Assembly: GCF_050433565.1 (NCBI RefSeq)
Contig: NZ_JBNPWZ010000003.1
Coordinates: 309,398-373,397 of the forward strand
DNA length: 64,000 nucleotides
Source: Ornithinibacillus bavariensis
GTDB lineage: Bacteria; Bacillota; Bacilli; Bacillales; Amphibacillaceae
Direction: 5' to 3'
Within the stretch, counting starts at the first letter, position 1. Each line of letters opens with the position of its first letter. Under the pieces are notes generated by a model. That model saw nothing but the letters and a program-made list of their open reading frames with translations, was not told the origin of the DNA and did not search any database. A program made the position numbers and the translations under genes. Positions 1 through 8,177 of the stretch are shown in pieces.

Positions 1-54
1 GAAAAGATGCTACAATATGTGTTGGGAAATATACGATTTAAAGAATTGGACTAG
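1..54 (+). CDS. Possible C-terminal end of an upstream gene (partial)
   Basis: The first frame is open from the window edge and ends at a TAG at 52-54, giving about 17 residues (EKMLQYVLGNIRFKELD). It stops 12 bases before the next start codon, as expected for the last codons of an upstream gene in the same operon. The piece is too short to assign to a family, and a chance open frame is equally possible. Confidence 0.3.
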   Translation, partial: EKMLQYVLGNIRFKELD

Positions 55-66
55 GAGTAGATATAA

Positions 67-363
67 ATGATAATATTTCCAATTGTGATTGTCCTATCCG
101 TAGTTATGTACATATACTATAAAGTTGCTATATTAAAAACAAAGGATAGGTTGACACAAGCATACTTTAATGCAAAATCTAGAATATGCCTTGGACTATT
201 TATTTCTTTTTTTGGCATAAATCAATACGTCTTCTACCAAACTAAAATCTCATTATTCGTTGGTATCATTTTCATTTTCCTTGGTATCCTACAGCTAGTG
301 CGCGGATTCCGAGAAACAAAGCATTATCGTAATGAATGGAAACGATTGAACCCTGCTGACTAG
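67..363 (+). CDS. ytpI: YtpI-like small membrane protein
   Basis: A 98-residue protein with hydrophobic segments at about residues 1-18, 39-56 and 62-80, ending in a charged tail. It looks like the YtpI family of Bacillaceae, whose function is unknown. An AGGAG sequence eight bases before the ATG supports the start. It faces ytoI tail to tail, the same pairing as in B. subtilis, which supports the name. The stop codon lies inside the first arm of its own terminator hairpin. The membrane location is inferred from hydrophobicity. Confidence 0.7.
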   Translation: MIIFPIVIVLSVVMYIYYKVAILKTKDRLTQAYFNAKSRICLGLFISFFGINQYVFYQTKISLFVGIIFIFLGILQLVRGFRETKHYRNEWKRLNPAD

Positions 364-387
364 ATAGTAAGCTAGTCAGCATTTTTC
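354..387 (+). terminator. Rho-independent terminator after ytpI
   Basis: TGCTGACTAG (354-363) pairs perfectly with CTAGTCAGCA (372-381) across an eight-base loop, followed by a T run. The hairpin begins inside the last codons of ytpI. Confidence 0.8.
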
Positions 388-411
388 ATTTCGAACAACT
401 ATGCATATAAA

Positions 412-1728
412 CTATCTGTCAATAATTTGTGCCATTAGCAGTGCCTTTCCAACTAATTTCTTCATATTAAATACTTCTACATCAATTTTTGCATAAATCC
501 TTCCTGCTTCAATAACTTTCGGCTTAATGGTCAATAGAGAGTCAATATTTACAGGTTTGATAAAATATACAGTAATATTCTCGACAACTAATTCTCCTTT
601 TTTTAATTGTCTTAATAACCTACTACTAGCTTCCGTAACGATTGATGTAAAAACCCCAGGCGAAAGAGTGCCAAGTTGGTTCGTCATTTGCGGTATTACT
701 TTAGCTTCAAATTTATCCTTTTCATATTCATCGGATTCTACCGTGTTTTTCACGATATCATCAATAGTTTCCCCTATCTGTGGTTGTCGTTGAATTAGTT
801 GTAATGCTTTCAGTACATCTTGACGCGATATAATCCCCTTTAAGATGGAGGACTCATCTACAACTGGTGCAACCTCGATACCTTCCCAAACCATCATATG
901 AGCTACATACGCCAAAGAAGTCTTCGATTGGACTACGATTGGATTTTTAGTCATTGCCTTTTCTATCGGTAGATTTTTATCCTTGCCAATAATGTCTTTG
1001 GAGGTTACCATACCTACAACTTGATTCTTCTTATCCAAGACAGGAAATCGAGAATGTGTAGATCTCTCATTGACCTCATACCAATTTTCTACCTTTTCTC
1101 CGACAGTTAGATATTCCACGTGTTCAAAAGGTGTACAAATATCCCCTACTAAGACAATTTCTTTCTTAATCAGCTGGTCATAAATCGCGCGATTAATCAT
1201 CGTCGCAACGGTAAAGCTATCATAGCTGGTCGATATTATTGGAAGCTGCTTTTCATCAGCTAGATGTTTAATATATTCCTCCGTATCAAACCCACCTGTT
1301 ATAAGGACTGCAGCTCCTTCTTTCAGAGCCAATTCATGCGCCTTCACACGATTCCCAACAATTAATAATGAGCCTGCTTCTGTATAACGCATCATCGCAT
1401 CAAGTTGCATAGCACCAATTACGAACTTATTTAATGTTTTATGGAGACCCTCCCGACCACCTAGAACCTGTCCATCAACAATATTAATTACTTCAGCAAA
1501 TGTCAGTCTTTCAAAGTTTTCTTTCTTTTTTCGTTCAATTCGTATAGTACCAACTCGTTCTATTGTACTAACTATGCCTATATTTTCAGCCTCTTTAATC
1601 GCACGATATGCAGTTCCTTCACTTACATTTAAGTCCTTTGCTACTTGTCGTACAGAAATTTTACTGCCAACATCTAGCGACATAATATGCTGAATAATTT
1701 GTTCGTGCTTTGTAGCCATTTCGTTCAC
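412..1728 (-). CDS. ytoI: YtoI: HTH, DRTGG, paired CBS and hotdog domain protein
   Basis: A 438-residue multidomain protein. Residues about 5-60 form a winged-helix DNA-binding domain (VRQVAKDLNVSEGTAYRAIK). A DRTGG-like domain follows at about 80-185. Two CBS modules span about 195-315 (FPVLDKKNQVVGMVTSKDII and VAPVVDESSILKGIISRQDV), and a hotdog/thioesterase-like fold occupies about 330-438. The layout matches YtoI of Bacillaceae. CBS domains usually bind adenine nucleotides, so a ligand-responsive regulator is a fair inference, but the ligand and target genes are unknown. The neighbour ytpI is shared with B. subtilis. Confidence 0.85.
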   Translation of the reverse strand: MNEMATKHEQIIQHIMSLDVGSKISVRQVAKDLNVSEGTAYRAIKEAENIGIVSTIERVGTIRIERKKKENFERLTFAEVINIVDGQVLGGREGLHKTLNKFVIGAMQLDAMMRYTEAGSLLIVGNRVKAHELALKEGAAVLITGGFDTEEYIKHLADEKQLPIISTSYDSFTVATMINRAIYDQLIKKEIVLVGDICTPFEHVEYLTVGEKVENWYEVNERSTHSRFPVLDKKNQVVGMVTSKDIIGKDKNLPIEKAMTKNPIVVQSKTSLAYVAHMMVWEGIEVAPVVDESSILKGIISRQDVLKALQLIQRQPQIGETIDDIVKNTVESDEYEKDKFEAKVIPQMTNQLGTLSPGVFTSIVTEASSRLLRQLKKGELVVENITVYFIKPVNIDSLLTIKPKVIEAGRIYAKIDVEVFNMKKLVGKALLMAQIIDR

Positions 1729-1796
1729 CGCTCTTCATCTGTACTAATCTTTTCTTGTATATCTATTATACAGATGAATCGCTTGTGGCTCAATGT

Positions 1797-2021
1797 TTAA
1801 GAATCTGTTTGCCTTTGTTTATCATATTCCTGTTCCATAACAGGAGGATCCGCTAACTTAAGCAGTGTCGCAAAATTAGCTCCAATCACTAAAAGCAAGA
1901 AAACCATCCATGATCCCCAAAACAACATCTCTATTTGCGTCTCGGCTTTTGGAATAAGTGGCCAAGCAAAGTATAAAAAGAATGCCGCTAATAATATGCG
2001 CAATATTGCATAATGCCTCAA
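1797..2021 (-). CDS. Small two-helix membrane protein, function unknown
   Basis: A protein of about 74 residues with two hydrophobic segments (about residues 6-22 and 29-52) and a short charged tail. The likely start is the TTG at 2021, eight bases after a GGAGGG ribosome binding site. An upstream in-frame TTG at 2027 is too close to that site. No family is recognised. It lies between ytoI and the prepilin peptidase in the same orientation and may be cotranscribed with neither. Confidence 0.55.
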   Translation of the reverse strand: MRHYAILRILLAAFFLYFAWPLIPKAETQIEMLFWGSWMVFLLLVIGANFATLLKLADPPVMEQEYDKQRQTDS

Positions 2022-2087
2022 GAACAATCCCTCCTTTTCTTAGTTAGTGTATGAAGTTTTGCTAGAAAACAGAACCCGACTCATCAT

Positions 2088-2116
2088 ATAAGAAAAGACA
2101 GCCATTCGGCTGCCTT
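2088..2116 (-). terminator. Terminator after the prepilin peptidase gene
   Basis: On the minus strand GGCAGCC and GGCTGTC pair around a GAAT loop, followed by TTTTCTT. Confidence 0.7.
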
Positions 2117-2143
2117 ATTCTGGTATACCATGCTATCATCCTC

Positions 2144-2899
2144 TTATAGTATTGTTGAAAAATACCACTCTAAAATGGAGTCACCATATAAATAAGCTAA
2201 AACGGTTCCAATCACGATATAAGGTCCAAATGGTACTGCTTGTTTTCGATTGATACGTTTTATTATTAATAAGCAAATGCCAACTATTGCCCCAATCACG
2301 CACGATAAGAAAAAAGCTAACAATACCATTTTCAATCCTAACACGATGCCTAATACAGCAAATAACTTCATATCGCCGGCCCCCATTCCTCCGCGACTTA
2401 CTAATATAATGACCGCAATTATACCGAATCCTATTATTGCACCAGCAATTGGCGACCACCAAGGGTCCAATGGGACAATAATCCTTAGAATAGAAAAGAT
2501 TGGAAGGAAAAATAGTAAGACCTTATTCGGGATTAGCATGTACTTGATATCGGTAACAAATATAATAACAAGTAACGACATGAGAAGTAATCCAATGATC
2601 AGTTCTATACTTAAACCATATTTTATAAAGCATAACAAAAACAATAACCCTGTAAATAGCTCTATCATTGGATAAACCGTAGAAATTTTATTTTCACAAT
2701 ATCGACATTTCCCAAGTTGAAATACGTATGATAGAACTGGGATTAGTTCATACCAAGCTAATGCATGATTACAGGATGGACAGTGTGAACGCCCATATGT
2801 AAAGTTTTGATTAATTGGTAGACGTAACCCAACGACGTTGAAAAACGAACCGAAAATAATCCCCAATATAAAGAAACAAAGATAACCTAAATATTCCAA
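2144..2899 (-). CDS. comC: Type IV prepilin peptidase / N-methyltransferase (A24 family)
   Basis: A polytopic membrane enzyme of 251 residues that cleaves and N-methylates type IV pilin-like precursors, in Bacillus the ComG pseudopilins for DNA uptake. The N-terminal domain has GSFFNVVGLRLP and two CxxC pairs (CPSCNHALAWYE, CRYCENKI), typical of full-length bifunctional members. The two catalytic aspartates lie in VTDIKYMLIPN and GGMGAGDMKLF. About seven hydrophobic segments follow the cysteine domain. The gene stands alone here, without comG genes. The symbol is taken from the B. subtilis family name. Confidence 0.88.
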   Translation of the reverse strand: MEYLGYLCFFILGIIFGSFFNVVGLRLPINQNFTYGRSHCPSCNHALAWYELIPVLSYVFQLGKCRYCENKISTVYPMIELFTGLLFLLCFIKYGLSIELIIGLLLMSLLVIIFVTDIKYMLIPNKVLLFFLPIFSILRIIVPLDPWWSPIAGAIIGFGIIAVIILVSRGGMGAGDMKLFAVLGIVLGLKMVLLAFFLSCVIGAIVGICLLIIKRINRKQAVPFGPYIVIGTVLAYLYGDSILEWYFSTIL

Positions 2900-3384
2900 A
2901 TCCTGAGTTCCCCTCTAACAATTTTCTTCCATTATGTCTATTATTGAATATGCCTTGCAATAACTTGTAAGACGTGAGTACTAGAATTACTCGCGTTTAA
3001 AGTGTTTAGAACTATTCGAGTTAAAATCATTTACCTATTTCACATGATTTTATTTAATAAATAGCAACCACAGAATAATTTGTACTCATTACCCTACCTG
3101 TTCTTTTTTAAAAATGCTAAAGTAATTAATAAACCTATTGATAGCTGGAAAATGCCTGAAACATAGCTAACTAATTATTTACCAATAGCTTGATTGGTAT
3201 CAGGCTTTGATACCAATTGATCACACTCATGTTGATTATATGGAAACTGATAAGTCTTATTAACTACTGGGCAGCTAGTTGTGCATATAGGAACAATAAA
3301 GGTTGGGTTAATTAAATATCCCCAACCTATTTTATTACTTCTGTTTCTTAAACCTCGAAACGTTATTAAATCCTCTAATTCGAT
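2900..3384. other. Non-coding gap with inverted repeats and an open frame after ytkL
   Basis: No convincing gene is seen in this 485-bp stretch. It holds a perfect 10-bp inverted repeat (ATTGGTATCA 3193-3202, TGATACCAAT 3208-3217). On the minus strand the ytkL frame stays open for about 69 codons past its TAA, down to a second TAA at 3175-3177, but it has no ATG. A relic of a lost gene or chance are both possible. Confidence 0.5.
3296..3330 (-). terminator. Possible terminator downstream of ytkL
   Basis: On the minus strand AGGTTGGGG and CCCAACCT pair around an AT-rich loop, followed by TTTATTG. The T run is short, so the call is tentative. Confidence 0.4.
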
Positions 3385-4065
3385 TTATAATTCAATTACA
3401 TCTCCAGTTTTCATAACCCTTCCTTCCCCAGTCTTGACTTTTTTAGCGAAATCTTCTGGGTCCTGTTCAATAACTGGAAATGTATTATAATGTATCGGAA
3501 CTACAATTTTTGCCTTGACCCAATTAGCAGCAATTAACGCATCCTCAGGTCCCATAGTGAAATTATCTCCAATCGGAATAAATGCTACATCAATATTATT
3601 CATTTCTCCGTACATTTTTAAATCCGTAAATAATGCTGTATCCCCCAAATGATAAATTGTCTTATCTTTAATCGTTAATAAAATTCCAGCTGGCATACCT
3701 GTGTAGACAATGGTACCATCCTCCTCTTGAAATGAGGAACCGTGAAATGCTTGGGTAAATTTTACTTTGCCAAAATCGAACTTATAGGAGCCACCGATAT
3801 GCATATTATGTACCCTAACACCTTGGTAACTTAAGTAATCTGCCAGTTCATTTGGTGCAATCACTAGAGCATCATTTCTTTTTGCTAACGCTACTGTGTC
3901 CCCTACATGATCATTATGACCATGTGTAAGTAGAATGTAATCCACTTGAATAGTATCTGCATCCAAATCGCATAATCGATTACCAGTAATAAATGGGTCA
4001 ATCAAAATAGTATGCTTTTCTGTTTGTACCTTTATTACGGCATGTCCATGATAAGAAACTTTCAT
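3385..4065 (-). CDS. ytkL: UPF0173 metal-dependent hydrolase (YtkL)
   Basis: A 226-residue metallo-beta-lactamase-fold hydrolase. The metal-binding motif is LTHGHNDHVGD near residue 50, with further ligands likely in HLGDTALF and VPIHYNTFP. Length and the ending IEL agree with the UPF0173 family. The physiological substrate of this family is not known to me. An AAAGGATG ribosome binding site precedes the ATG. Confidence 0.85.
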   Translation of the reverse strand: MKVSYHGHAVIKVQTEKHTILIDPFITGNRLCDLDADTIQVDYILLTHGHNDHVGDTVALAKRNDALVIAPNELADYLSYQGVRVHNMHIGGSYKFDFGKVKFTQAFHGSSFQEEDGTIVYTGMPAGILLTIKDKTIYHLGDTALFTDLKMYGEMNNIDVAFIPIGDNFTMGPEDALIAANWVKAKIVVPIHYNTFPVIEQDPEDFAKKVKTGEGRVMKTGDVIEL

Positions 4066-4228
4066 CCAATCATCCTTTCAAAATTATCTAGTTAATACAT
4101 TCTATATAGATTACCAAAATTCCTTTATCAAAAATTATTTTCGTGACCAAATATCCTCTAAGAGCTAGTCTGAGAGGAATTTTATAATGATGAACTAATT
4201 AAATTGACTACCATTGTAGAGATAACTC

Positions 4229-4620
4229 AGTTTCTTGGGTAGTAATAATTGTTTTGGTTACCGTTATCCTGGCTATTTCTGTTTTTCGGTTAGCAATAGT
4301 CTCTTTGGTTACCGTTTTTTCGTCACTTTCTATTTTTCGGGTAGCAATAGCGGTTTTGGTTACCGTTTTCTTGTCATTTTCTGTTTTTTGGGTAGCAATA
4401 GCTGCTTTGGGTACCGTTCTTTCACGTATTTCTGTTTTTCGGGTAGCAATAGCTGCTTTGGGTACCGTTCTTTCACCTATTTCTGTTTTTCGGGTAGCAA
4501 TAGCCTCTTTGGTTACCGTTTTTTCGTCACTTTCAATTTTTCGGTTAGCAATAGCGGTTTTGGTTACCGTCTTCTTGTCATTTTCTGTTTTTCGGTATGC
4601 AATAGCTGCTTTGTTAACCT
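4229..4620. repeat. 51-bp tandem repeat array (about 7.5 copies)
   Basis: Copies of a 51-bp unit containing GGTTACCGT and GGGTAGCAATAGC repeat exactly in register, with the CCGT core at 4261, 4312, 4363, 4414, 4465, 4516 and 4567. Three sub-types occur in the order E-T-A-A-E-T-A, which suggests a duplicated block of four units (204 bp). Because 51 is divisible by three, several frames stay open. The plus frames read hydrophobic or aromatic, and one minus frame reads as a 17-residue lysine/glutamate/threonine-rich repeat without an ATG. No good ribosome binding site was found for any frame. Confidence 0.9.
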
Positions 4621-4689
4621 CTCTTAATCAAATTTCTTACTTTGCACTATTTGATCACGTTCGTATATACAGCTTACTGGATAAATTGC

Positions 4690-4722
4690 ATAAAAAAATA
4701 GCAGGTTTAAGCCCGCTATTTT
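4690..4722 (-). terminator. Terminator after the pspA-like gene
   Basis: On the minus strand AATAGCGGG and CCTGCTATT pair around CTTAAA, followed by seven T residues. Confidence 0.85.
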
Positions 4723-4728
4723 AGTCCG

Positions 4729-5394
4729 CTATTCTTTACCCATTGCTTTTTTTAATTCGGCTAATTCATCTTCTACATCAGAATCTAGTTTTCTAAATTC
4801 ATCATCTAAGGTACGACTTTGTACTGCTAAGTCCTCACTAGTTTCAGCTTCTGCTTCGAAGCGTAGAACTTTCTCTTCCATTCGTTCAAAGCCACGTCTA
4901 GATTCGTCTCCACCAATTGAGGACATACTGCGATTTATTTTCGTACGAGTCTTCGCTGCTTCAGCACGTGCTTTTAATGAATCCTTTTTCAAATTCATCT
5001 CTTGGTATTCTTTTTTCATTTCATCTAGCTTACTTTTAAGCACTTGTGAATCCGTCTTGGCTTGCTCATAGGAGCTTTGTAGTAAGGTTACCTGATTTTC
5101 ATATTCCTTCTTCTCGGCTAATGCTCTTCTCGCAAGCTCATCTTCTCCGGCATTAACAGCCTTTTCTGCCTGTTCCTGTCTTTTAACCACCATAGCTTCT
5201 GCATCTTCAAATTTTCTTTTAAGTATCTTTTCATTTGCTATTTGCTTTGCAACAGCTGCTTCAACTTCTTGGATCTCTTCACCCATCTCACGAAGAAATT
5301 GATCGAGCATTTTCACTGGGTCTTCGGCCTTATCCAACATAGAATTTAATTCTGAGCTGACGATAGTTTTCATTCGCTTAAAAAATTTAAACAT
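4729..5394 (-). CDS. PspA/IM30 family membrane-stress protein
   Basis: A 221-residue, almost wholly helical coiled-coil protein of the PspA/IM30/LiaH family, peripheral membrane proteins that protect the membrane under stress. It starts with an amphipathic helix (MFKFFKRMKTIVSSELN), followed by VKMLDQFLREMGEEI and long charged helices to the end. The start is set at the ATG at 5394 because the upstream in-frame ATG at 5409 overlaps the GGAGG ribosome binding site. No liaIGFSR or psp partner genes are adjacent. Which paralogue it is (LiaH or PspA) cannot be decided from sequence alone. Confidence 0.85.
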   Translation of the reverse strand: MFKFFKRMKTIVSSELNSMLDKAEDPVKMLDQFLREMGEEIQEVEAAVAKQIANEKILKRKFEDAEAMVVKRQEQAEKAVNAGEDELARRALAEKKEYENQVTLLQSSYEQAKTDSQVLKSKLDEMKKEYQEMNLKKDSLKARAEAAKTRTKINRSMSSIGGDESRRGFERMEEKVLRFEAEAETSEDLAVQSRTLDDEFRKLDSDVEDELAELKKAMGKE

Positions 5395-5489
5395 ATAGAC
5401 AACCTCCATTTTAGTAATTTTAAAAAATATCTACCTATAGTACGGATGATTCAACAAATGGTTTCAAAAAATACAATAAAATTATAATG

Positions 5490-5519
5490 TTGTACATAGA
5501 ATCTATATAAGTTTATAAT
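5490..5519 (+). promoter_or_regulatory. Candidate sigma-A promoter for the M24 peptidase gene
   Basis: TTGTAC (5490-5495) and TATAAT (5514-5519) are separated by 18 bp and lie just upstream of the gene. The ribosome binding site GAGGTG follows. Confidence 0.55.
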
Positions 5520-5544
5520 AAATGGTATTAAATGAGGTGATTAA

Positions 5545-6642
5545 ATGTCTAACAGAATAGTAGCACTAATAAACGAACTCCAAAATAATAAATTGGAAAG
5601 CATTCTTATCACATCTCCTGCAAATGTATATTATATGAGTAATTATTATACTGATCCACATGAGCGTGTCGTAGCTGTATATGTTACGGAAGCTCACGAT
5701 CCTGTCCTTATCCTGCCTGCCATGGAAAAAGAAGATGCTAAGGCTGCAGGCTGGAATTATCCTATGATAAATTACCACGACCACGAGGATCCTTGGGAAT
5801 TATTTCTAGCTTTTCTAAATAAACAAGGAAAAATACCTAACTCGATAGGGGTCGAGGAAGATTACCTAACATTGAGTCGTTTTCAAAGTTTACAAGCCAT
5901 TCTTCCTGAGACAAAGGTCATCAATGCACAGGAAGTAGTTGCCACCCTTCGTGTCATCAAAAATGATACTGAATACGAATACTTGAAGAGAGCAGCAGAG
6001 CTTGCTGACCTTGGTGTTCAAACTGGGATAAACACCCTAAAGGAGGGCATTACTGAGCTTGAAGTAATTGCAGCTATTGAATATGAATTAAAAAAACATG
6101 GCGTACAGGGAATGTCATTTTCCACCATGGCTTTATTTGGTAAAAAGACTGCTTCCCCACACGGAACTCCTGGCTCAGCTAAATTGGAAAGCGGCGATTT
6201 AGTTCTATTCGACTTAGGTGTTATTTATAATGGCTATTGTTCTGATATTACAAGAACGGTGGCTTTCAAATCGATTACAGCAGAACAGGAGAAAATATAC
6301 AATACCGTTCTGGATGGACAATTAAAGGCTATTGAAGCTTCACAGCTTGGAACTCCTGTCGGTAATATCGATAAAGCAGCAAGAGATCATATTGCAGAAA
6401 AAGGTTATGGAGAATACTTTAATCACAGAATTGGTCATGGTTTAGGAATTGAAACCCATGAATATCCTTCACTTCATGGCAAAAATACCTTACCTTTACA
6501 AAAAGGTATGTGCTATACCATTGAACCAGGTATTTACGTTCCACAAATTGGTGGGGTTCGGATTGAAGATATGGTATTCATGACCGATACTGGTGCTGAA
6601 ATATTAACGAAATTCCCGAAAAAATTACAAATTATTAATTAA
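5545..6642 (+). CDS. M24 family Xaa-Pro peptidase
   Basis: A 365-residue cytoplasmic metallopeptidase of the aminopeptidase P / prolidase family, which cleaves peptides with proline at the second position. An N-terminal creatinase-like domain covers residues 1-130. The C-terminal pita-bread domain carries the five metal ligands in LFDLGVIYNGYCSDITRT, HRIGHGLGIETHEYP, TIEPGIY and RIEDMVF. Length agrees with the B. subtilis paralogues YqhT and YkvY. The gene is monocistronic, with its own promoter and a shared terminator. The exact substrate preference is not visible. Confidence 0.87.
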   Translation: MSNRIVALINELQNNKLESILITSPANVYYMSNYYTDPHERVVAVYVTEAHDPVLILPAMEKEDAKAAGWNYPMINYHDHEDPWELFLAFLNKQGKIPNSIGVEEDYLTLSRFQSLQAILPETKVINAQEVVATLRVIKNDTEYEYLKRAAELADLGVQTGINTLKEGITELEVIAAIEYELKKHGVQGMSFSTMALFGKKTASPHGTPGSAKLESGDLVLFDLGVIYNGYCSDITRTVAFKSITAEQEKIYNTVLDGQLKAIEASQLGTPVGNIDKAARDHIAEKGYGEYFNHRIGHGLGIETHEYPSLHGKNTLPLQKGMCYTIEPGIYVPQIGGVRIEDMVFMTDTGAEILTKFPKKLQIIN

Positions 6643-6645
6643 TGA

Positions 6646-6684
6646 AAGAAGTGCCTGATTTAGAAAACCAGGCACTTCTTCTAT
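6646..6684. terminator. Bidirectional terminator between the M24 peptidase gene and ald
   Basis: GAAGTGCCTG (6648-6657) and CAGGCACTTC (6669-6678) form a perfect hairpin between two converging genes, with T-rich sequence on the plus side. Confidence 0.8.
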
Positions 6685-6685
6685 T

Positions 6686-7801
6686 CTATACGAATAGTTC
6701 ATTTGCATTTCTATACTCTAATCCAAGACCATCTGCAACTGCCTTATAGGTTACAAATCCATCGACCGTATTTAATCCTTTTAATAATGCAGGATTACCT
6801 ATGCATGCTTCTTTAAAGCCTTTATTGGCTATTTGTAATGCATATGGAACCGTTACATTGGTTAATCCAATAGTAGCAGTACGTGGAACTCCACCAGGCA
6901 TATTTGCAACGGCATAATGTAGTACACCATGTTTTACATAGGTAGGATTATCATGTGTTGAAACATGGTCACTTGTTTCAAATATTCCACCCTGATCTAT
7001 CGCTACATCTACTATAACAGAGCCCTCTGACATCTGCTTAACCATGTCCTCCGTTACTAGTTTCGGTGCTTTAGCTCCTGGAATTAGAACAGCACCTATT
7101 ACTAAGTCAGATTCTGCAACACAATCTGCAATGTTCATAGGATTTGACATCATTGTATTAATAGAAGTTCCGAATGTGTCATCTAAATATCTAAGTCTTT
7201 CAGGGCTTAAATCAAGAATCGTTACATTGGCACCGAGTCCCACTGCAATTTTAGCAGCGTTTGTCCCAACTACTCCTCCACCAATTATTGTTACATTGGC
7301 ACGTTTAACGCCTGGAATTCCTGCTAGAAGGATTCCCTTTCCACCTTTAGGCTTTTCTAGGAATTGTGCACCAATCTGTGCAGCCATACGCCCAGCAACC
7401 TCACTCATAGGTGTTAATAATGGAAGTGTTCCATTGGCCAATTGTACTGTTTCATATGCAATTCCAACTACCTTTTTCTCCAGTAATACACGAGTTAACT
7501 CTGGTTCATTCGCTAAATGAAGATACGTAAATAATATTAATCCTTCATAAAAGTAATCATACTCTTGTGGCAGAGGCTCTTTTACCTTCATTACCATATC
7601 CTGTGCCCAAGCATCTTTTGCTGTATTAACTATTTTTGCCCCGGCTTGTATGTATTGATTATCAGTAAAACCAGAACCAAGTCCTGCATTTGTTTCAACA
7701 AAAACCTCATGCCCAGCATTTTTTAAGGTAAGTACCCCGGCTGGTGTTATTGCTACCCTATTTTCATTATTTTTTATTTCCTTTGGAATACCTATTCTCA
7801 T
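6686..7801 (-). CDS. ald: Alanine dehydrogenase
   Basis: Catalyses the reversible NAD-dependent conversion of L-alanine to pyruvate and ammonia. At 371 residues it is close to the family norm. The start MRIGIPKEIKNNENRV is classic, and the catalytic lysine and histidine lie in VMKVKEP and LFTYLHLA. The Rossmann motif is IIGGGVVGTNAAKIA and the C-terminal half includes MPGGVPRTAT. The start is the ATG at 7801; a GTG nine bases upstream lies in the GGGGAAGGTG ribosome binding site. In Bacillus this enzyme supports alanine use and sporulation. A cre-like palindrome lies just upstream. Confidence 0.95.
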   Translation of the reverse strand: MRIGIPKEIKNNENRVAITPAGVLTLKNAGHEVFVETNAGLGSGFTDNQYIQAGAKIVNTAKDAWAQDMVMKVKEPLPQEYDYFYEGLILFTYLHLANEPELTRVLLEKKVVGIAYETVQLANGTLPLLTPMSEVAGRMAAQIGAQFLEKPKGGKGILLAGIPGVKRANVTIIGGGVVGTNAAKIAVGLGANVTILDLSPERLRYLDDTFGTSINTMMSNPMNIADCVAESDLVIGAVLIPGAKAPKLVTEDMVKQMSEGSVIVDVAIDQGGIFETSDHVSTHDNPTYVKHGVLHYAVANMPGGVPRTATIGLTNVTVPYALQIANKGFKEACIGNPALLKGLNTVDGFVTYKAVADGLGLEYRNANELFV

Positions 7802-7823
7802 TTGGAACACCTTCCCCTATGTT

Positions 7824-7838
7824 TTGTAAGCACTTACA
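7824..7838 (-). promoter_or_regulatory. cre-like palindrome upstream of ald
   Basis: On the minus strand the site reads TGTAAGTGCTTACA, a perfect TGTAAG/CTTACA palindrome. It differs from the CcpA cre consensus mainly by TG in place of the central CG. It ends about 24 bases before the ald start. The regulator is inferred, not shown. Confidence 0.35.
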
Positions 7839-7875
7839 TTGTACCAAAAAAACCAAAAAATACATACCATTAAAT

Positions 7876-7903
7876 GATAAGGAGAGAAAAGTCTCTCCTT
7901 ATT
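7876..7903 (-). terminator. Hairpin after the 51-residue ORF
   Basis: ATAAGGAGAG (about 7877-7886) pairs with CTCTCCTTAT (about 7893-7902). The T tracts are interrupted on both strands, so terminator function is probable but not certain. Confidence 0.5.
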
Positions 7904-8059
7904 TTAATTCTTTCTATTATTAAATGTCCATATCCCACGATTATTATGAAGTTGATCCTCCACAACACCACTTTGGTAGCTTTCGAATAATTGATTTTGA
8001 ACAGCAGCAATTCCCTTCGGATCTTCAAATAACTTATGCTTGTTTTCCTTTCTACCCAT
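7904..8059 (-). CDS. Small conserved-looking hypothetical protein (51 residues)
   Basis: A 51-residue hydrophilic protein beginning MGRKENKHKLFEDPKG, with no signal peptide or membrane helix. The ATG at 8059 has a strong GGAGGTG ribosome binding site at good spacing, so longer readings starting upstream are unlikely. It diverges from the universal stress protein gene. I do not recognise a named family. Confidence 0.65.
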   Translation of the reverse strand: MGRKENKHKLFEDPKGIAAVQNQLFESYQSGVVEDQLHNNRGIWTFNNRKN

Positions 8060-8177
8060 AAGTGTCACCTCCATTATTAGTTTGCACATGAAATCCTCAT
8101 AAAAAGCATGTATTCTTTTACCAATACAGTAAGTCCAAATCATATAATGGAGGTAGATAAAGAAAGGGGAGAATACC

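Noticed and set aside
3193..3217. Inverted repeat ATTGGTATCA/TGATACCAAT as a terminator
   Set aside because: No T tract follows on either strand, and it is about 170 bp from the nearest gene end; it is recorded only in the gap entry.
4254..4724. 156-codon plus-strand frame with hydrophobic 17-residue repeats
   Set aside because: The frame is open because the 51-bp repeat is a multiple of three. No ribosome binding site precedes it, and its tail runs into the pspA terminator.
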